The notes beneath the pieces were generated by a model. That model did not search any database and was not told where the DNA came from. It worked only from the letters and a program-made list of their open reading frames with translations. The translations under genes and the position numbers were made by a program. A stretch of 7,923 nt of DNA, taken from contig DAOWCP010000096.1 of NCBI GenBank assembly GCA_030639495.1, positions 1-7,923 of the forward strand, given 5' to 3'. Below are positions 1-6,674 of this stretch, in pieces. This DNA is from JAGLTN01 sp023135255. GTDB taxonomy: Bacteria > Planctomycetota > Phycisphaerae > Sedimentisphaerales > Anaerobacaceae. Each line of letters starts with the position of its first letter. Within the stretch, counting starts at the first letter, position 1.

Positions 1-530
1 ATTATTTTCATATTAGGCCAAGCATTAACATTTTTTATGGTATCAATTAATTTTCTGATTCCGGGAGCCTGCTGAGAAGCAGAGCCGTAGATCAAAAGCA
101 CATCAGGGCCGGTTTCACTTGTAAAGGTAAGTATATCTTCGTTGGTTAAACCACCGCCGAGGAACTTAACTTCCCAGCCGTCACTTTCAAAAAGATCTGC
201 CATTATCTGAGCACCAAGCTCATGTATTTCATCTGGTGCACAGCAGACTACGATTTTTTTATTTTTGATGTCTTTTCTTGGCAGTTTATTTTGCAGTTGG
301 TCTATAATCGTTCTGTTTATTCTTGTTGCCATATGTTCCTGAACGTTTGTGATTCTGTCTTCTCTGGTGAGTTTTTCGACTTCTACCATCATTGGCCAGA
401 TTACGTCCATGTAGACTGAGTTAGCTGGTATACCGTTTTGGAGGGTTTCTCCTATGATCATGCGACATCTTTTCCTGTCTCCTTGTAATATGGCTTCCAG
501 GTATCTCTCGAATGTACTCTCTTTAATCAT
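1..530 (-). CDS. Stand-alone cobalamin (B12)-binding domain protein, 5' part only (cut by window edge)
   Basis: The minus frame is open from ATG at 530 to the left edge (176 codons, no stop), so the C-terminus is missing. GGAG lies 7 nt upstream of the ATG. Residues ~1-85 look like the helical cap of B12-binding modules and include E65-H66, matching the EH of the 'Wx9EH' motif of CarH/AerR-type proteins. The position expected for that Trp is Thr55. Residues ~90-176 are a Rossmann-like B12-binding domain starting KKIVVCCAPDEIHELG; the E101-x-H103-x-x-G106 motif supplies the likely lower axial histidine (usual form D/E-x-H-x-x-G). LGGGLTNED (124-132) and a GSAS turn (149-152) follow, as in the family. 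No DNA-binding HTH precedes the cap, unlike CarH/LitR, so it may be an AerR-like regulator, a corrinoid protein, or the sensor half of a larger protein. B12 binding is fairly sure; the role is not. It is transcribed divergently from mlaE. Confidence 0.85.
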   Translation of the reverse strand, partial: MIKESTFERYLEAILQGDRKRCRMIIGETLQNGIPANSVYMDVIWPMMVEVEKLTREDRITNVQEHMATRINRTIIDQLQNKLPRKDIKNKKIVVCCAPDEIHELGAQIMADLFESDGWEVKFLGGGLTNEDILTFTSETGPDVLLIYGSASQQAPGIRKLIDTIKNVNAWPNMKI

Positions 531-569
531 TTTTATCTCCATACAAAAATATTCTGTTTTACCAAAACT

Positions 570-608
570 CCTAAGTTTACTTCTGCTCTTAGCTTTTGTT
601 AACTTAGG
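570..608. repeat. Inverted repeat overlapping the B12-gene promoter (operator candidate)
   Basis: CCTAAGTTTAC at 570-580 and GTTAACTTAGG at 598-608 are inverted copies matching at 10 of 11 positions, separated by 17 nt. The arms cover the -10 and -35 hexamers of the predicted minus-strand promoter. A dimeric regulator bound here would block RNA polymerase. The same arms could form a hairpin in any transcript starting further upstream, but a promoter at this site would leave most of the dyad untranscribed, so a DNA operator is the better reading. Confidence 0.5.
574..602 (-). promoter_or_regulatory. Candidate sigma70-type promoter of the B12-binding gene
   Basis: Read on the minus strand, TTAACA (597-602, 5 of 6 to the -35 consensus) is followed after exactly 17 nt by TAAACT (574-579, 4 of 6 to the -10 consensus). 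Transcription would start near 567 and give a leader of about 37 nt before the ATG at 530. Both hexamers fall largely within the arms of an 11-bp dyad, suggesting the promoter is controlled by a protein binding that dyad. Predicted from sequence only. Confidence 0.5.
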
Positions 609-651
609 TAATTTAAGTATCGGAATGGAGACGCACTGGCCTTGAGTTAAA

Positions 652-688
652 ATAGGTAATTTTAAAAGAATTGTTAAATTTTACCTAT
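652..688. repeat. AT-rich inverted repeat with TAGGTAA half-sites
   Basis: ATAGGTAA at 652-659 is mirrored by TTACCTAT at 681-688 (8-bp perfect arms, 21-nt AT-rich spacer). A further direct copy, TAGGTAATTT, lies at 605-614 and repeats the ten bases at 653-662. The three half-sites lie between the two divergent genes and are plausible binding sites for a regulator of either. No protein can be assigned to them. Confidence 0.4.
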
Positions 689-844
689 ATTATTTTCATT
701 GAATTTAAGTTCATGTTTTTAAAGTACTTAGGCGATAATACTATTGTGTTTACGCGATTATAGGCTGATTTTTTGTAAAAAAAGCGGGTTTATTTTTATC
801 TGTGGTTCCTGTTATTGTGATTTATTGGTGAAAATTTAGAAAAC

Positions 845-873
845 TTGACATTAGCAGGGTTTAAGTGTAGAAA
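845..873 (+). promoter_or_regulatory. Candidate promoter of the mlaE operon
   Basis: A perfect TTGACA -35 box (845-850) is followed after 17 nt by TAGAAA (868-873), which matches 4 of 6 positions of the -10 consensus. The start point would be near 880, giving a leader of roughly 38 nt before the mlaE ATG at 918. It is the best plus-strand promoter in the intergenic region and could drive the whole run up to amrS. Confidence 0.45.
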
Positions 874-917
874 TACGCTGTTGGTGTATATTTATGTGTG
901 TTTAGGGATATCTACAG

Positions 918-1727
918 ATGTTTGAAGAGCTTGGACTCAAAACGATTACTAATATCAATAATATCGGCAGGGCTTCCAGATTTATCTGGCAATCTTTTAA
1001 AACATCCTTTCGCAGTTGTGTCAACAGTAAGACTTATCCTCTTATATGGACTCAGATGCATATAATAGGAGTCAAGAGCGTACCTGTTATAATGGTAACC
1101 GGTGCTTTTGTGGGTATGACTTTGGCGATACAGGCTTATGACCAGCTTAGGTTTATGGGGCTTGAGGAAAGGCTTGGGATATTGATCAATGTTTCAGTAG
1201 TAAAGGAACTTGGTCCGGTGCTTGCGGCTGTGATGCTTGCAGGCAGGATTGGAGGAGCGTTGACGGCTGAGCTTGGTACAATGAAGGTTACTGAGCAGAT
1301 CGATGCAATCAGGAGTATGGGAACTGATCCGGTTCGTTATCTTATTGCGCCGAGGATTCTGGCGTGTTTGTTCTTAACGCCCTTTCTGATTATATATGCT
1401 GATCTGCTCGGAATCATCGGTGGATATTTTATAAGTGTTGTTCAGCTTAAGATAAATAGTGAGGTTTACTGGGACTTCAGTGCGCAGGCAGTTGATTTGT
1501 GGGATGTTTCGATCGGTATAGTTAAGGGGCTTTTCTTTGGTGGAGCGATTGCATCTATAAGCTGTTATAAGGGATTTCATTGCAGAGAGGGGGCTGAGGG
1601 TGTAGGGCAGGCGTGTACGGAGGCTTTCGTTGCCAGTTTTATATCGATTCTTGCGCTGAATTTTATGCTGGGTGTTATTTTCAAAGCTGTCTATAATACA
1701 CTTTGGCCTATGAAACTTTTGTTATGA
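918..1727 (+). CDS. mlaE: MlaE/YrbE-family ABC transporter permease (lipid transport)
   Basis: Inner-membrane permease of the MlaE (DUF140) family; in characterised systems two copies with two MlaF ATPases form the core that moves phospholipids between inner and outer membrane, working with an MCE-domain protein. The 269-residue length is normal. Family blocks are clear: VPVIMVTGAFVGMTLAIQ (55-72); VVKELGPVLAAVMLAGRIGG (94-113); the coupling region AELGTMKVTEQIDAIRSMG with DPVRYL (117-142); and CYKGFHCREGAEGVG (216-230). Several long hydrophobic segments are visible (about 55-72, 98-118, 145-176, 198-216, 236-260). The ATG start is preceded by AGGGA with a 10-nt gap. The ATPase gene follows after 27 nt. 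No MlaD, MlaB or MlaC gene is in the window, so the natural substrate and direction cannot be stated. The family call is secure. Confidence 0.93.
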   Translation: MFEELGLKTITNINNIGRASRFIWQSFKTSFRSCVNSKTYPLIWTQMHIIGVKSVPVIMVTGAFVGMTLAIQAYDQLRFMGLEERLGILINVSVVKELGPVLAAVMLAGRIGGALTAELGTMKVTEQIDAIRSMGTDPVRYLIAPRILACLFLTPFLIIYADLLGIIGGYFISVVQLKINSEVYWDFSAQAVDLWDVSIGIVKGLFFGGAIASISCYKGFHCREGAEGVGQACTEAFVASFISILALNFMLGVIFKAVYNTLWPMKLLL

Positions 1728-1754
1728 TATGGTTATTAGATTTAAAGCGGAAAA

Positions 1755-2606
1755 ATGAAAAAATCTACAGATGTTAGTCCTGAAAAACAGCAGGGTGTCG
1801 AAGGTATCCTTGCAGTCAAAAATCTGACAAAAAAGTTTGGTGATAAACTTGTTTTAGATAATATTTCTCTTTCGATAGAAAAGGGCAAAACCACGGTTGT
1901 AATCGGCCCCAGTGGTTGCGGCAAAACTGTTTTGATAAAGCATCTTATCGCATTGCTCAGACCCACAAGCGGAGAAGTATATTTCAAAGGCCAAAGAATA
2001 GATAATCTTGAAGAGAAAGACCTGAACCGTCTGCGGGTTAGTTATGGTTTTTTATTTCAGGGCGGCGCTTTATTTGACAGCCTGAGTGTTGCCGAAAATA
2101 TACTGTTCCCTATTAGAGAGCATTATAAGATCACAAAAGACAGCGGTCTGGAAGAACTTGTCAAAACCAAGCTTGCCATGGTGGGCTTAGATGGTTTTCA
2201 GGAGTATTACCCGGCGAGTCTTTCTGGTGGGCAGAAAAAAAGAGTGGCTTTGGCAAGGGCGATCGCATTGAATCCTGAAGTGATTCTTTACGATGAGCCT
2301 ACTACGGGGCTCGACCCGATCAGGTCTGATATAATTAATGAACTTATAATGAAACTACAGAGAAATCTGGGGGCAACAACGATAGTAGTTACTCACGATA
2401 TGACCAGTTCCTACAAAATTGCGGATCGTATTGTTATGCTGTATGGCGGAAAAATAATCGCTGACGGTGACACTGATTATATACGCAATAATCCACATCC
2501 GGTCGTTCAGCAGTTTATCAATGGTCGGGTTGGGAAAAATGATCTTGATGCGATATACGCTGATGATAAATTGGCAAATTCAAAACTGCAGCTTCGTACA
2601 GATTAA
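1755..2606 (+). CDS. mlaF: MlaF-type ABC transporter ATP-binding protein
   Basis: Cytoplasmic ATPase partner of the preceding MlaE permease, powering lipid transport across the envelope. All nucleotide-binding motifs are intact: Walker A GPSGCGKT (51-58), Q-loop Gln102 in FQGGALFDSLSV, signature LSGGQKKR (156-163), Walker B VILYDEP (176-182) followed by the D-loop TTGLDP, and the switch histidine His214 in VVTHDM. FQGGALFDSL after the Q-loop and the C-terminal HPVVQQFINGRVG segment are typical of MlaF rather than of amino-acid or drug ABC ATPases. It has 283 residues, including a ~17-residue polar N-terminal extension before the ABC fold. The ATG at 1755 has only a weak purine-rich GCGGA upstream, so translation may be helped by coupling to mlaE. 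The next gene begins within about 12 nt of its stop, which indicates co-transcription. Confidence 0.93.
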   Translation: MKKSTDVSPEKQQGVEGILAVKNLTKKFGDKLVLDNISLSIEKGKTTVVIGPSGCGKTVLIKHLIALLRPTSGEVYFKGQRIDNLEEKDLNRLRVSYGFLFQGGALFDSLSVAENILFPIREHYKITKDSGLEELVKTKLAMVGLDGFQEYYPASLSGGQKKRVALARAIALNPEVILYDEPTTGLDPIRSDIINELIMKLQRNLGATTIVVTHDMTSSYKIADRIVMLYGGKIIADGDTDYIRNNPHPVVQQFINGRVGKNDLDAIYADDKLANSKLQLRTD

Positions 2607-2614
2607 AAGGTGGT
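2607..2614 (+). promoter_or_regulatory. Shine-Dalgarno deciding the start of the FAD/Fe-S dehydrogenase
   Basis: AAGGTGGT differs from the ideal AAGGAGGT at one base. It lies 4 nt before TTG at 2619, whereas the upstream in-frame GTG at 2610 sits inside the site itself and has no ribosome-binding sequence of its own. This favours initiation at TTG 2619. Confidence 0.6.
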
Positions 2615-2618
2615 ACTG

Positions 2619-5489
2619 TTGAAAAAAGAAGCATCATTTCGGTTCGAATCGGAGTTATCCGGATTAATTAAAGGTGATGTTTATGCTGATGTAATTCACC
2701 GGTCAGCTTTTAGCTGTGATGCGAGCATTTATCAGATAATGCCCGCTTGTGTTGTGGCGGTTAAAGATGCTGAGGATATATCGGCTGTTATTAAATACGC
2801 CTCGGACAATCAACTTTCTGTTACTGCAAGGGGCGCAGGCAGTGGTTTGGCGGGGGAGTCGCTCACTGACGGCATAGTCATTGATATGATAAGGTATATG
2901 AATAACATCATAGGATACGACAGCCATGATAAGACGGTGACATGTCAAAGCGGGGTTGTGCTTGATGAGCTGAATGATTATTTAAAACCTTTCGGCAGAA
3001 AAATCGGGCCTGATCCATCAAGTTCCAGCAGGGCAACAGTGGGCGGATGCGTTGCTAATAATGCTACCGGAGCCCATTCTCTGCAATATGGACATATCGC
3101 GAATTTTGTCGAGAAAATTCAGGCAGTTCTTTCAGATGGGAGCATTGTTGAGCTTACTAATGATTATAGCCCGACGGGGGATGGTAAAAGTACATTAGAT
3201 ACAATAGCTTTCAAATGTTTGGATGTTATAGACAACAATCGTGAAATGATCGCGGAGTCGCTGCCTTTGACCAGGAGGAATCGAAGCGGATATAATATTG
3301 CGGACATTTGTCATGACGGTAAAATAGATATGGCAAAATTATTGGCTGGTTCTGAGGGGACTTTAGCTGTCTTGACCAGAATAACTTTGCGGACGGTTGA
3401 ATTGCCTAAGCAAAAAGCATTAGTGCAGTTTGAGTTTGACAGCCTTGAAAAGATGGCCAAGGCTGTGCCGATAATTGTTGACAGCGGCGTCAGTGCCTGT
3501 GAGCTGACCGATGACAGGTTGGTGAAGATGGCATTGGATGCTTTTCCCAAATATCGTGACATTCTCCCTGTTGGTGCGAAAATATCTTTGTTAGCAGAGC
3601 ACATTGGACAAGATATGGATGAAGTTGCTGCTAAGATAGAACAGAGTTGTGAGGTGGTTGGACAGCTTGCTTATAACTGCAGGACTTTTTTTGATGAGCA
3701 GCAACAGCAGCGATTGTGGAAATCCCGTAAAGATGCCGTGCCTTTGCTTTATCGCAGCAAGGGCGATAAAAAACCCGTTGGATTTGTGGAAGATACCTCT
3801 GTCGATAATACCAGGCTGGATGAGTATATTGAAGGGTTGGAGGCGATAGGTGAAAAATATGATTTTGTAATGTCATATTATGGCCATGCTGGCGATGGTG
3901 AGTTGCATATCAGACCGATACTTGATCTGTGCAGCGGGGAAGATGTAAAAAAAATGAGGGCAGTTGCTGATGAAGTTTATGCTTTGACATGGTCACTTGG
4001 CGGTTCCATAAGCGGAGAACATGCAGATGGATTAGTCCGGGCGGCTTACATAAAAAAACAATATGGTCAGCGGTACTATCAGCTTCTTTGGGACATCAAA
4101 AACATATTTGACCCGGCAGGATTAATTAATCCCGGTAAGATTCTTAATAATGACCCGGATATAATGGTTAAAAATCTGCGGGGCAGATTTGCTTATAGTG
4201 AGGAAAGATTGAAATCTGATCTGTTTTTTGATAAAGATGAACTGCGTTTTGAAATAGGCCAATGCAATGGTTGTGGACTTTGTCTTAGCAATCAACAAGA
4301 TTTAAGATTGTGCCCGGTGTATAGAGCGATGAAAGATGAGACAGGCTCATCGAGGGCTAAGGTGAATTTGCTTCGGCTTTGGATGACAGGGCAGATGAGC
4401 GAAGAAGATTTTACTTGTGATGAGTTTGGTAAATTCTTAAGTTTGTGTGTGAATTGTAAAGCCTGTTCGCTGCAATGTCCATCGGGAGTAGATGTTTCGA
4501 AATTGATGATCGCGGCACGGGCAGAATATGTCAGACGCAAAGGTCTTAAGCTGCCTTATAGAATATTAAGTCTGAACAGGTATATGGCGATTTTGAACGG
4601 GATGTTTGCACCTGTTTCCGGGTTTGTTATGGGGCTTGGGCCTTTCAGATTCTTGTTGGAAAAATTTGCGGGTATCGACAGAAAGAGGAAGATGCCTGAT
4701 TTTAAGAGGACAAGCTTCTTAAAAGCAGGACGTAAGTATCTTGAAAGTGCCGAGCCTATAGAAAGACCTGTTGAAAAGATCGCTTATTTTGTTGATACGT
4801 ATGCGAATTATAACGACCCGCAGCTTGGGTTCGATGTTATAAAATGTTTGCGTCATAATGATGTTGAAGTTATTTTGCCTGACCAGAGACCTGCACCTTT
4901 GCCGGCGATAGTATATGGCGATGTGAAAACTGCCCGCAGAGAATTGAGATATTCAGTTAAGTATTTGGCAGAGGCTGTCAAGGCAGGTTATAAGATTGTA
5001 TGCTCGGAGCCCAGTGCAGCGATGTGTTTGAAAGAAGAGCTGCGACTATTTGTAGACTCCGAAGACGCCAGGCTGGTTTCTGAAAATGTTTATGAGCTTA
5101 TGAGTTTTCTGCTGGGTTTGTTTAAACGGGGCAAGCTTAAATCGGCTTCGAAACAAAGAGCAGAAAGATTTCTTTATCATAGCCCGTGCCATTTGCTTGC
5201 AACAGGAGACAGCAAAGCAAGTATTGAATTGCTTGGAGGGCTTTGTTCAGCTGAGATTATTGATATTAATGCTGGTTGCTGCGGGATCGCGGGGACTTTT
5301 GGTATGCAGAAAAAGAATGCTTTGCTATCAGATAAAATATCGGAGAATCTGGCAAAGGCCCTTGCGGATAGTGATATTAAGACGGTTCTTTCCGAGTGCA
5401 GCATATGCAGAATGCAAATTGAGCATATCAGCGATAGTGAGGCAATTCATCCTGTAAAGGTATTGGCACAGGCTTGGGATTTATTGTAA
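2619..5489 (+). CDS. FAD-binding and Fe-S-binding 2-hydroxyacid dehydrogenase fusion (D-lactate/glycolate/D-2-hydroxyglutarate dehydrogenase type)
   Basis: A 956-residue flavoprotein (959 if started at GTG 2610; numbering below uses that longer form) that fuses a GlcD-like oxidase to a GlpC/GlcF-like iron-sulfur and CCG region, as in YdiJ-type proteins of about 1000 residues. Such enzymes oxidise a D-2-hydroxyacid to a 2-oxoacid and pass electrons via FAD and Fe-S clusters to a carrier. Order: PCMH-type FAD domain (~45-265) with ARGAGSGLAGES (73-84), GPDPSSSS (133-140) and VGGCVANNATGAHS (144-157); FAD-oxidase C-terminal domain (~270-515) with FVEDTSV (392-398), GHAGDGELH (425-433) and ISGEHADG (467-474); two cluster motifs, C552-x2-C555-x2-C558...C568-P and C613-x2-C616-x2-C619-x3-C623-P; then two CCG modules. 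The second keeps SPCH (858-861), GCCG (889-892) and C930...C933. The first lacks its CCG (DQRPAPLP at 758-765). No transmembrane segment is evident. The substrate cannot be fixed from sequence. It lies in operon with mlaEF and amrS. Confidence 0.88.
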   Translation: MKKEASFRFESELSGLIKGDVYADVIHRSAFSCDASIYQIMPACVVAVKDAEDISAVIKYASDNQLSVTARGAGSGLAGESLTDGIVIDMIRYMNNIIGYDSHDKTVTCQSGVVLDELNDYLKPFGRKIGPDPSSSSRATVGGCVANNATGAHSLQYGHIANFVEKIQAVLSDGSIVELTNDYSPTGDGKSTLDTIAFKCLDVIDNNREMIAESLPLTRRNRSGYNIADICHDGKIDMAKLLAGSEGTLAVLTRITLRTVELPKQKALVQFEFDSLEKMAKAVPIIVDSGVSACELTDDRLVKMALDAFPKYRDILPVGAKISLLAEHIGQDMDEVAAKIEQSCEVVGQLAYNCRTFFDEQQQQRLWKSRKDAVPLLYRSKGDKKPVGFVEDTSVDNTRLDEYIEGLEAIGEKYDFVMSYYGHAGDGELHIRPILDLCSGEDVKKMRAVADEVYALTWSLGGSISGEHADGLVRAAYIKKQYGQRYYQLLWDIKNIFDPAGLINPGKILNNDPDIMVKNLRGRFAYSEERLKSDLFFDKDELRFEIGQCNGCGLCLSNQQDLRLCPVYRAMKDETGSSRAKVNLLRLWMTGQMSEEDFTCDEFGKFLSLCVNCKACSLQCPSGVDVSKLMIAARAEYVRRKGLKLPYRILSLNRYMAILNGMFAPVSGFVMGLGPFRFLLEKFAGIDRKRKMPDFKRTSFLKAGRKYLESAEPIERPVEKIAYFVDTYANYNDPQLGFDVIKCLRHNDVEVILPDQRPAPLPAIVYGDVKTARRELRYSVKYLAEAVKAGYKIVCSEPSAAMCLKEELRLFVDSEDARLVSENVYELMSFLLGLFKRGKLKSASKQRAERFLYHSPCHLLATGDSKASIELLGGLCSAEIIDINAGCCGIAGTFGMQKKNALLSDKISENLAKALADSDIKTVLSECSICRMQIEHISDSEAIHPVKVLAQAWDLL

Positions 5490-5529
5490 AATGGCCTTGA
5501 GATAAATTAAGCAGCCCAGGATAAATAAA

Positions 5530-6567
5530 ATGAACGATCCGGAAAATGTTGTAAGAGAAGCTATCCTTTATGAGAGGATCGCTGAAAATAAAGTCCAGTG
5601 CAATCTTTGCAGTTTCAGGTGCAAGATAGCTATTGGTAATACGGGGCGATGTTTTGTCCGGAAGAATATTGCAGGCAAGCTTTATTCGCTGAACTATGGC
5701 AGGCTTTGTGCGGCGAATATAGACCCGATCGAAAAGAAGCCTTTATTTCACTTTCAACCAGCGAGCAAGAGTTTTTCAGTGGCGTCGCCTGGTTGTAATT
5801 TCAGATGCGGTTTTTGTCAGAACTGGCAGATAAGCCAGATGCCTTATGAGCAGAAAGAGATTCGTGGTCAGATTATGTATCCTGATCAGGTTATTTCAGC
5901 TGCGATTCAGGGCGGATGCAAAAGTATAGCATATACTTATACTGAGCCTACGGTGTTTATGGAATTTTGCGATGAATGCGGTAGGTTGGCTAAGCATAAC
6001 GATTTGAAAAATGTTTTTGTTAGTAACGGCTACCTGACCAGGGATGCGATCAAGCTTGCGGCTGAGTGGCTTGATGGAATTAATGTCGATCTGAAATCTT
6101 TCAGCGATGATTTTTATAAAAGGGTATGTAAGGCTACGCTTCAGCCTGTTCTTGATGCGATCAGTTATATCGCTAAGGAAACAGATATCTGGCTTGAAAT
6201 CACTACGCTGATCATACCTGGTGAAAATGATAGCGAAGATGAGTTGAAAAAAATAGCAGATTTTATTGTTACTAATGCTGGCCCAGAAGTGCCTTGGCAT
6301 GTGAGCAGGTTTTTTCCTAATTATAAATATGTAAATACAAAGGCTACGTCTGTTGAGACTCCTGAAAGGGCGATGGAAATCGGTAAAGCTGCGGGGCTTA
6401 ATTATATTTATGTCGGTAATTTGCCAGGCGGTAAAGCTGAAAGTACTTTTTGCCATAGTTGCGGGAAGTTGTTAATAGAACGTATAGGATTTCAAGTTTT
6501 TGCTAACCGGACAGTTAAGTCGTGCTGTCCCGACTGCCATACTAAGTTGGCAGGATATGAGGTTTAA
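5530..6567 (+). CDS. amrS: AmmeMemoRadiSam system radical SAM enzyme (AmrS-like)
   Basis: A 345-residue radical SAM protein of the PflA-like COG1180 group, subtype AmrS. The SAM-cluster motif is C89-x3-C93-x2-C96 in SPGCNFRCGFCQNWQISQ. It is preceded by the subtype's N-terminal cysteine module (C24-x2-C27-x3-C31 ... GNTGRC41) and the block YGRLCAANIDPIEKKPLFHF (56-75). Further family blocks are AYTYTEPTVF, VFVSNGYL, DGINVDLKSF and PWHVSRFFPNY. The C-terminus carries two CxxC pairs, 308-311 and 333-336, likely a zinc or extra-metal site. AMMECR1- and Memo-type partners usually encoded with or fused to it are absent here. The biochemical role of the system is not firmly established to my knowledge. 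ATG 5530 has AGGA about 8 nt upstream; the 40-nt gap after the dehydrogenase has no terminator, so it is probably the last gene of that operon. Confidence 0.87.
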   Translation: MNDPENVVREAILYERIAENKVQCNLCSFRCKIAIGNTGRCFVRKNIAGKLYSLNYGRLCAANIDPIEKKPLFHFQPASKSFSVASPGCNFRCGFCQNWQISQMPYEQKEIRGQIMYPDQVISAAIQGGCKSIAYTYTEPTVFMEFCDECGRLAKHNDLKNVFVSNGYLTRDAIKLAAEWLDGINVDLKSFSDDFYKRVCKATLQPVLDAISYIAKETDIWLEITTLIIPGENDSEDELKKIADFIVTNAGPEVPWHVSRFFPNYKYVNTKATSVETPERAMEIGKAAGLNYIYVGNLPGGKAESTFCHSCGKLLIERIGFQVFANRTVKSCCPDCHTKLAGYEV

Positions 6568-6572
6568 TTTTT

Positions 6573-6674
6573 ATACCCTTAAGGGTAGTAAATGTCCGCG
6601 AATAAATCCGTAACTTATTATTTTTAAGTTATTTACCCGCGGATAAACGGAAAAATTCAATTAGGATCAATATA
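6573..6674 (+). repeat. Structured ~102-bp repeat, copy 1, forming the pdxB leader
   Basis: This sequence begins 5 nt after the amrS stop and ends at the base before the pdxB GTG, filling nearly the whole intergenic space. It recurs at 7815-7917 with four substitutions and one single-base indel. It starts with the perfect palindrome TACCCTTAAGGGTA (6574-6587), continues with an imperfect hairpin (6595-6643), and ends with the pdxB Shine-Dalgarno AGGA (6663-6666). Neither a coding frame nor a transposase is associated with it. It could be a cis-regulatory leader duplicated with its gene boundary, or a dispersed structured repeat. Confidence 0.85.
6595..6651 (+). ncRNA. Candidate structured leader RNA of pdxB (bulged hairpin with possible pseudoknot)
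   Basis: Nested pairing is visible: TCCGCG (6595-6600) with CGCGGA (6638-6643); TAAAT (6603-6607) with ATTTA (6631-6635); and AACTTA (6612-6617) with TAAGTT (6625-6630), closing a 7-nt loop. The four bases CCGT (6608-6611) form a bulge and are complementary to ACGG (6647-6650) just past the hairpin, so a pseudoknot is possible. Alternative pairings (ATCCG 6606-6610 with CGGAT 6640-6644; GTAAAT 6588-6593 with ATTTAC 6631-6636) are mutually exclusive with the long stem, as in RNA switches. No known riboswitch class is recognised and no ligand is suggested. Function is inferred from structure and position only. Confidence 0.4.

Larger units (their letters stand above)
531..917. other. Divergent intergenic regulatory region
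   Basis: This 387-nt stretch separates the minus-strand B12-binding gene from the plus-strand mlaE operon. It is AT-rich and contains no convincing gene; the short open frames here have hydrophobic or random-looking translations and no ribosome-binding site. It holds the promoter and dyad of the B12 gene (570-608), a second dyad (652-688), and a promoter candidate for mlaE (845-873). The part from about 690 to 840 shows only AT-rich tracts, including a TTTTTT-GT-AAAAAA self-complementary run at 769-782, with no recognisable RNA or terminator. Confidence 0.6.

Noticed and set aside
222..645. Two short plus-strand open frames (65 and 63 codons) at 222-419 and 454-645
   Set aside because: The first lies entirely antisense to the B12-binding gene and the second starts inside it and runs into the promoter region. 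Neither has a ribosome-binding site or a recognisable protein.
769..782. Hairpin/terminator at the TTTTTT-GT-AAAAAA run
   Set aside because: Only A-T pairs with a 2-nt loop; this is expected in AT-rich DNA and lacks a GC stem.
5492..5506. TGGCCTTGAG-TAAA similarity between 637-651 and 5492-5506 (14 of 15 bases)
   Set aside because: Short matches of about this size are expected by chance among all pairs in an 8-kb window, and the contexts differ.
5896..6456. 186-codon open frame on the minus strand inside amrS
   Set aside because: The plus strand encodes conserved radical SAM blocks over this whole range; the antisense translation resembles no family and has no supporting context.
6574..6587. 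Rho-independent terminator after amrS
   Set aside because: The palindrome TACCCTTAAGGGTA has no room for a loop without breaking pairs and no T-run follows it, so it does not fit a terminator.
6573..6674. Integron attC site
   Set aside because: The hairpin with a bulge and the gene-repeat layout are reminiscent, but the RYYYAAC and GTTRRRY core sites are not present at the ends, and no integrase is seen.
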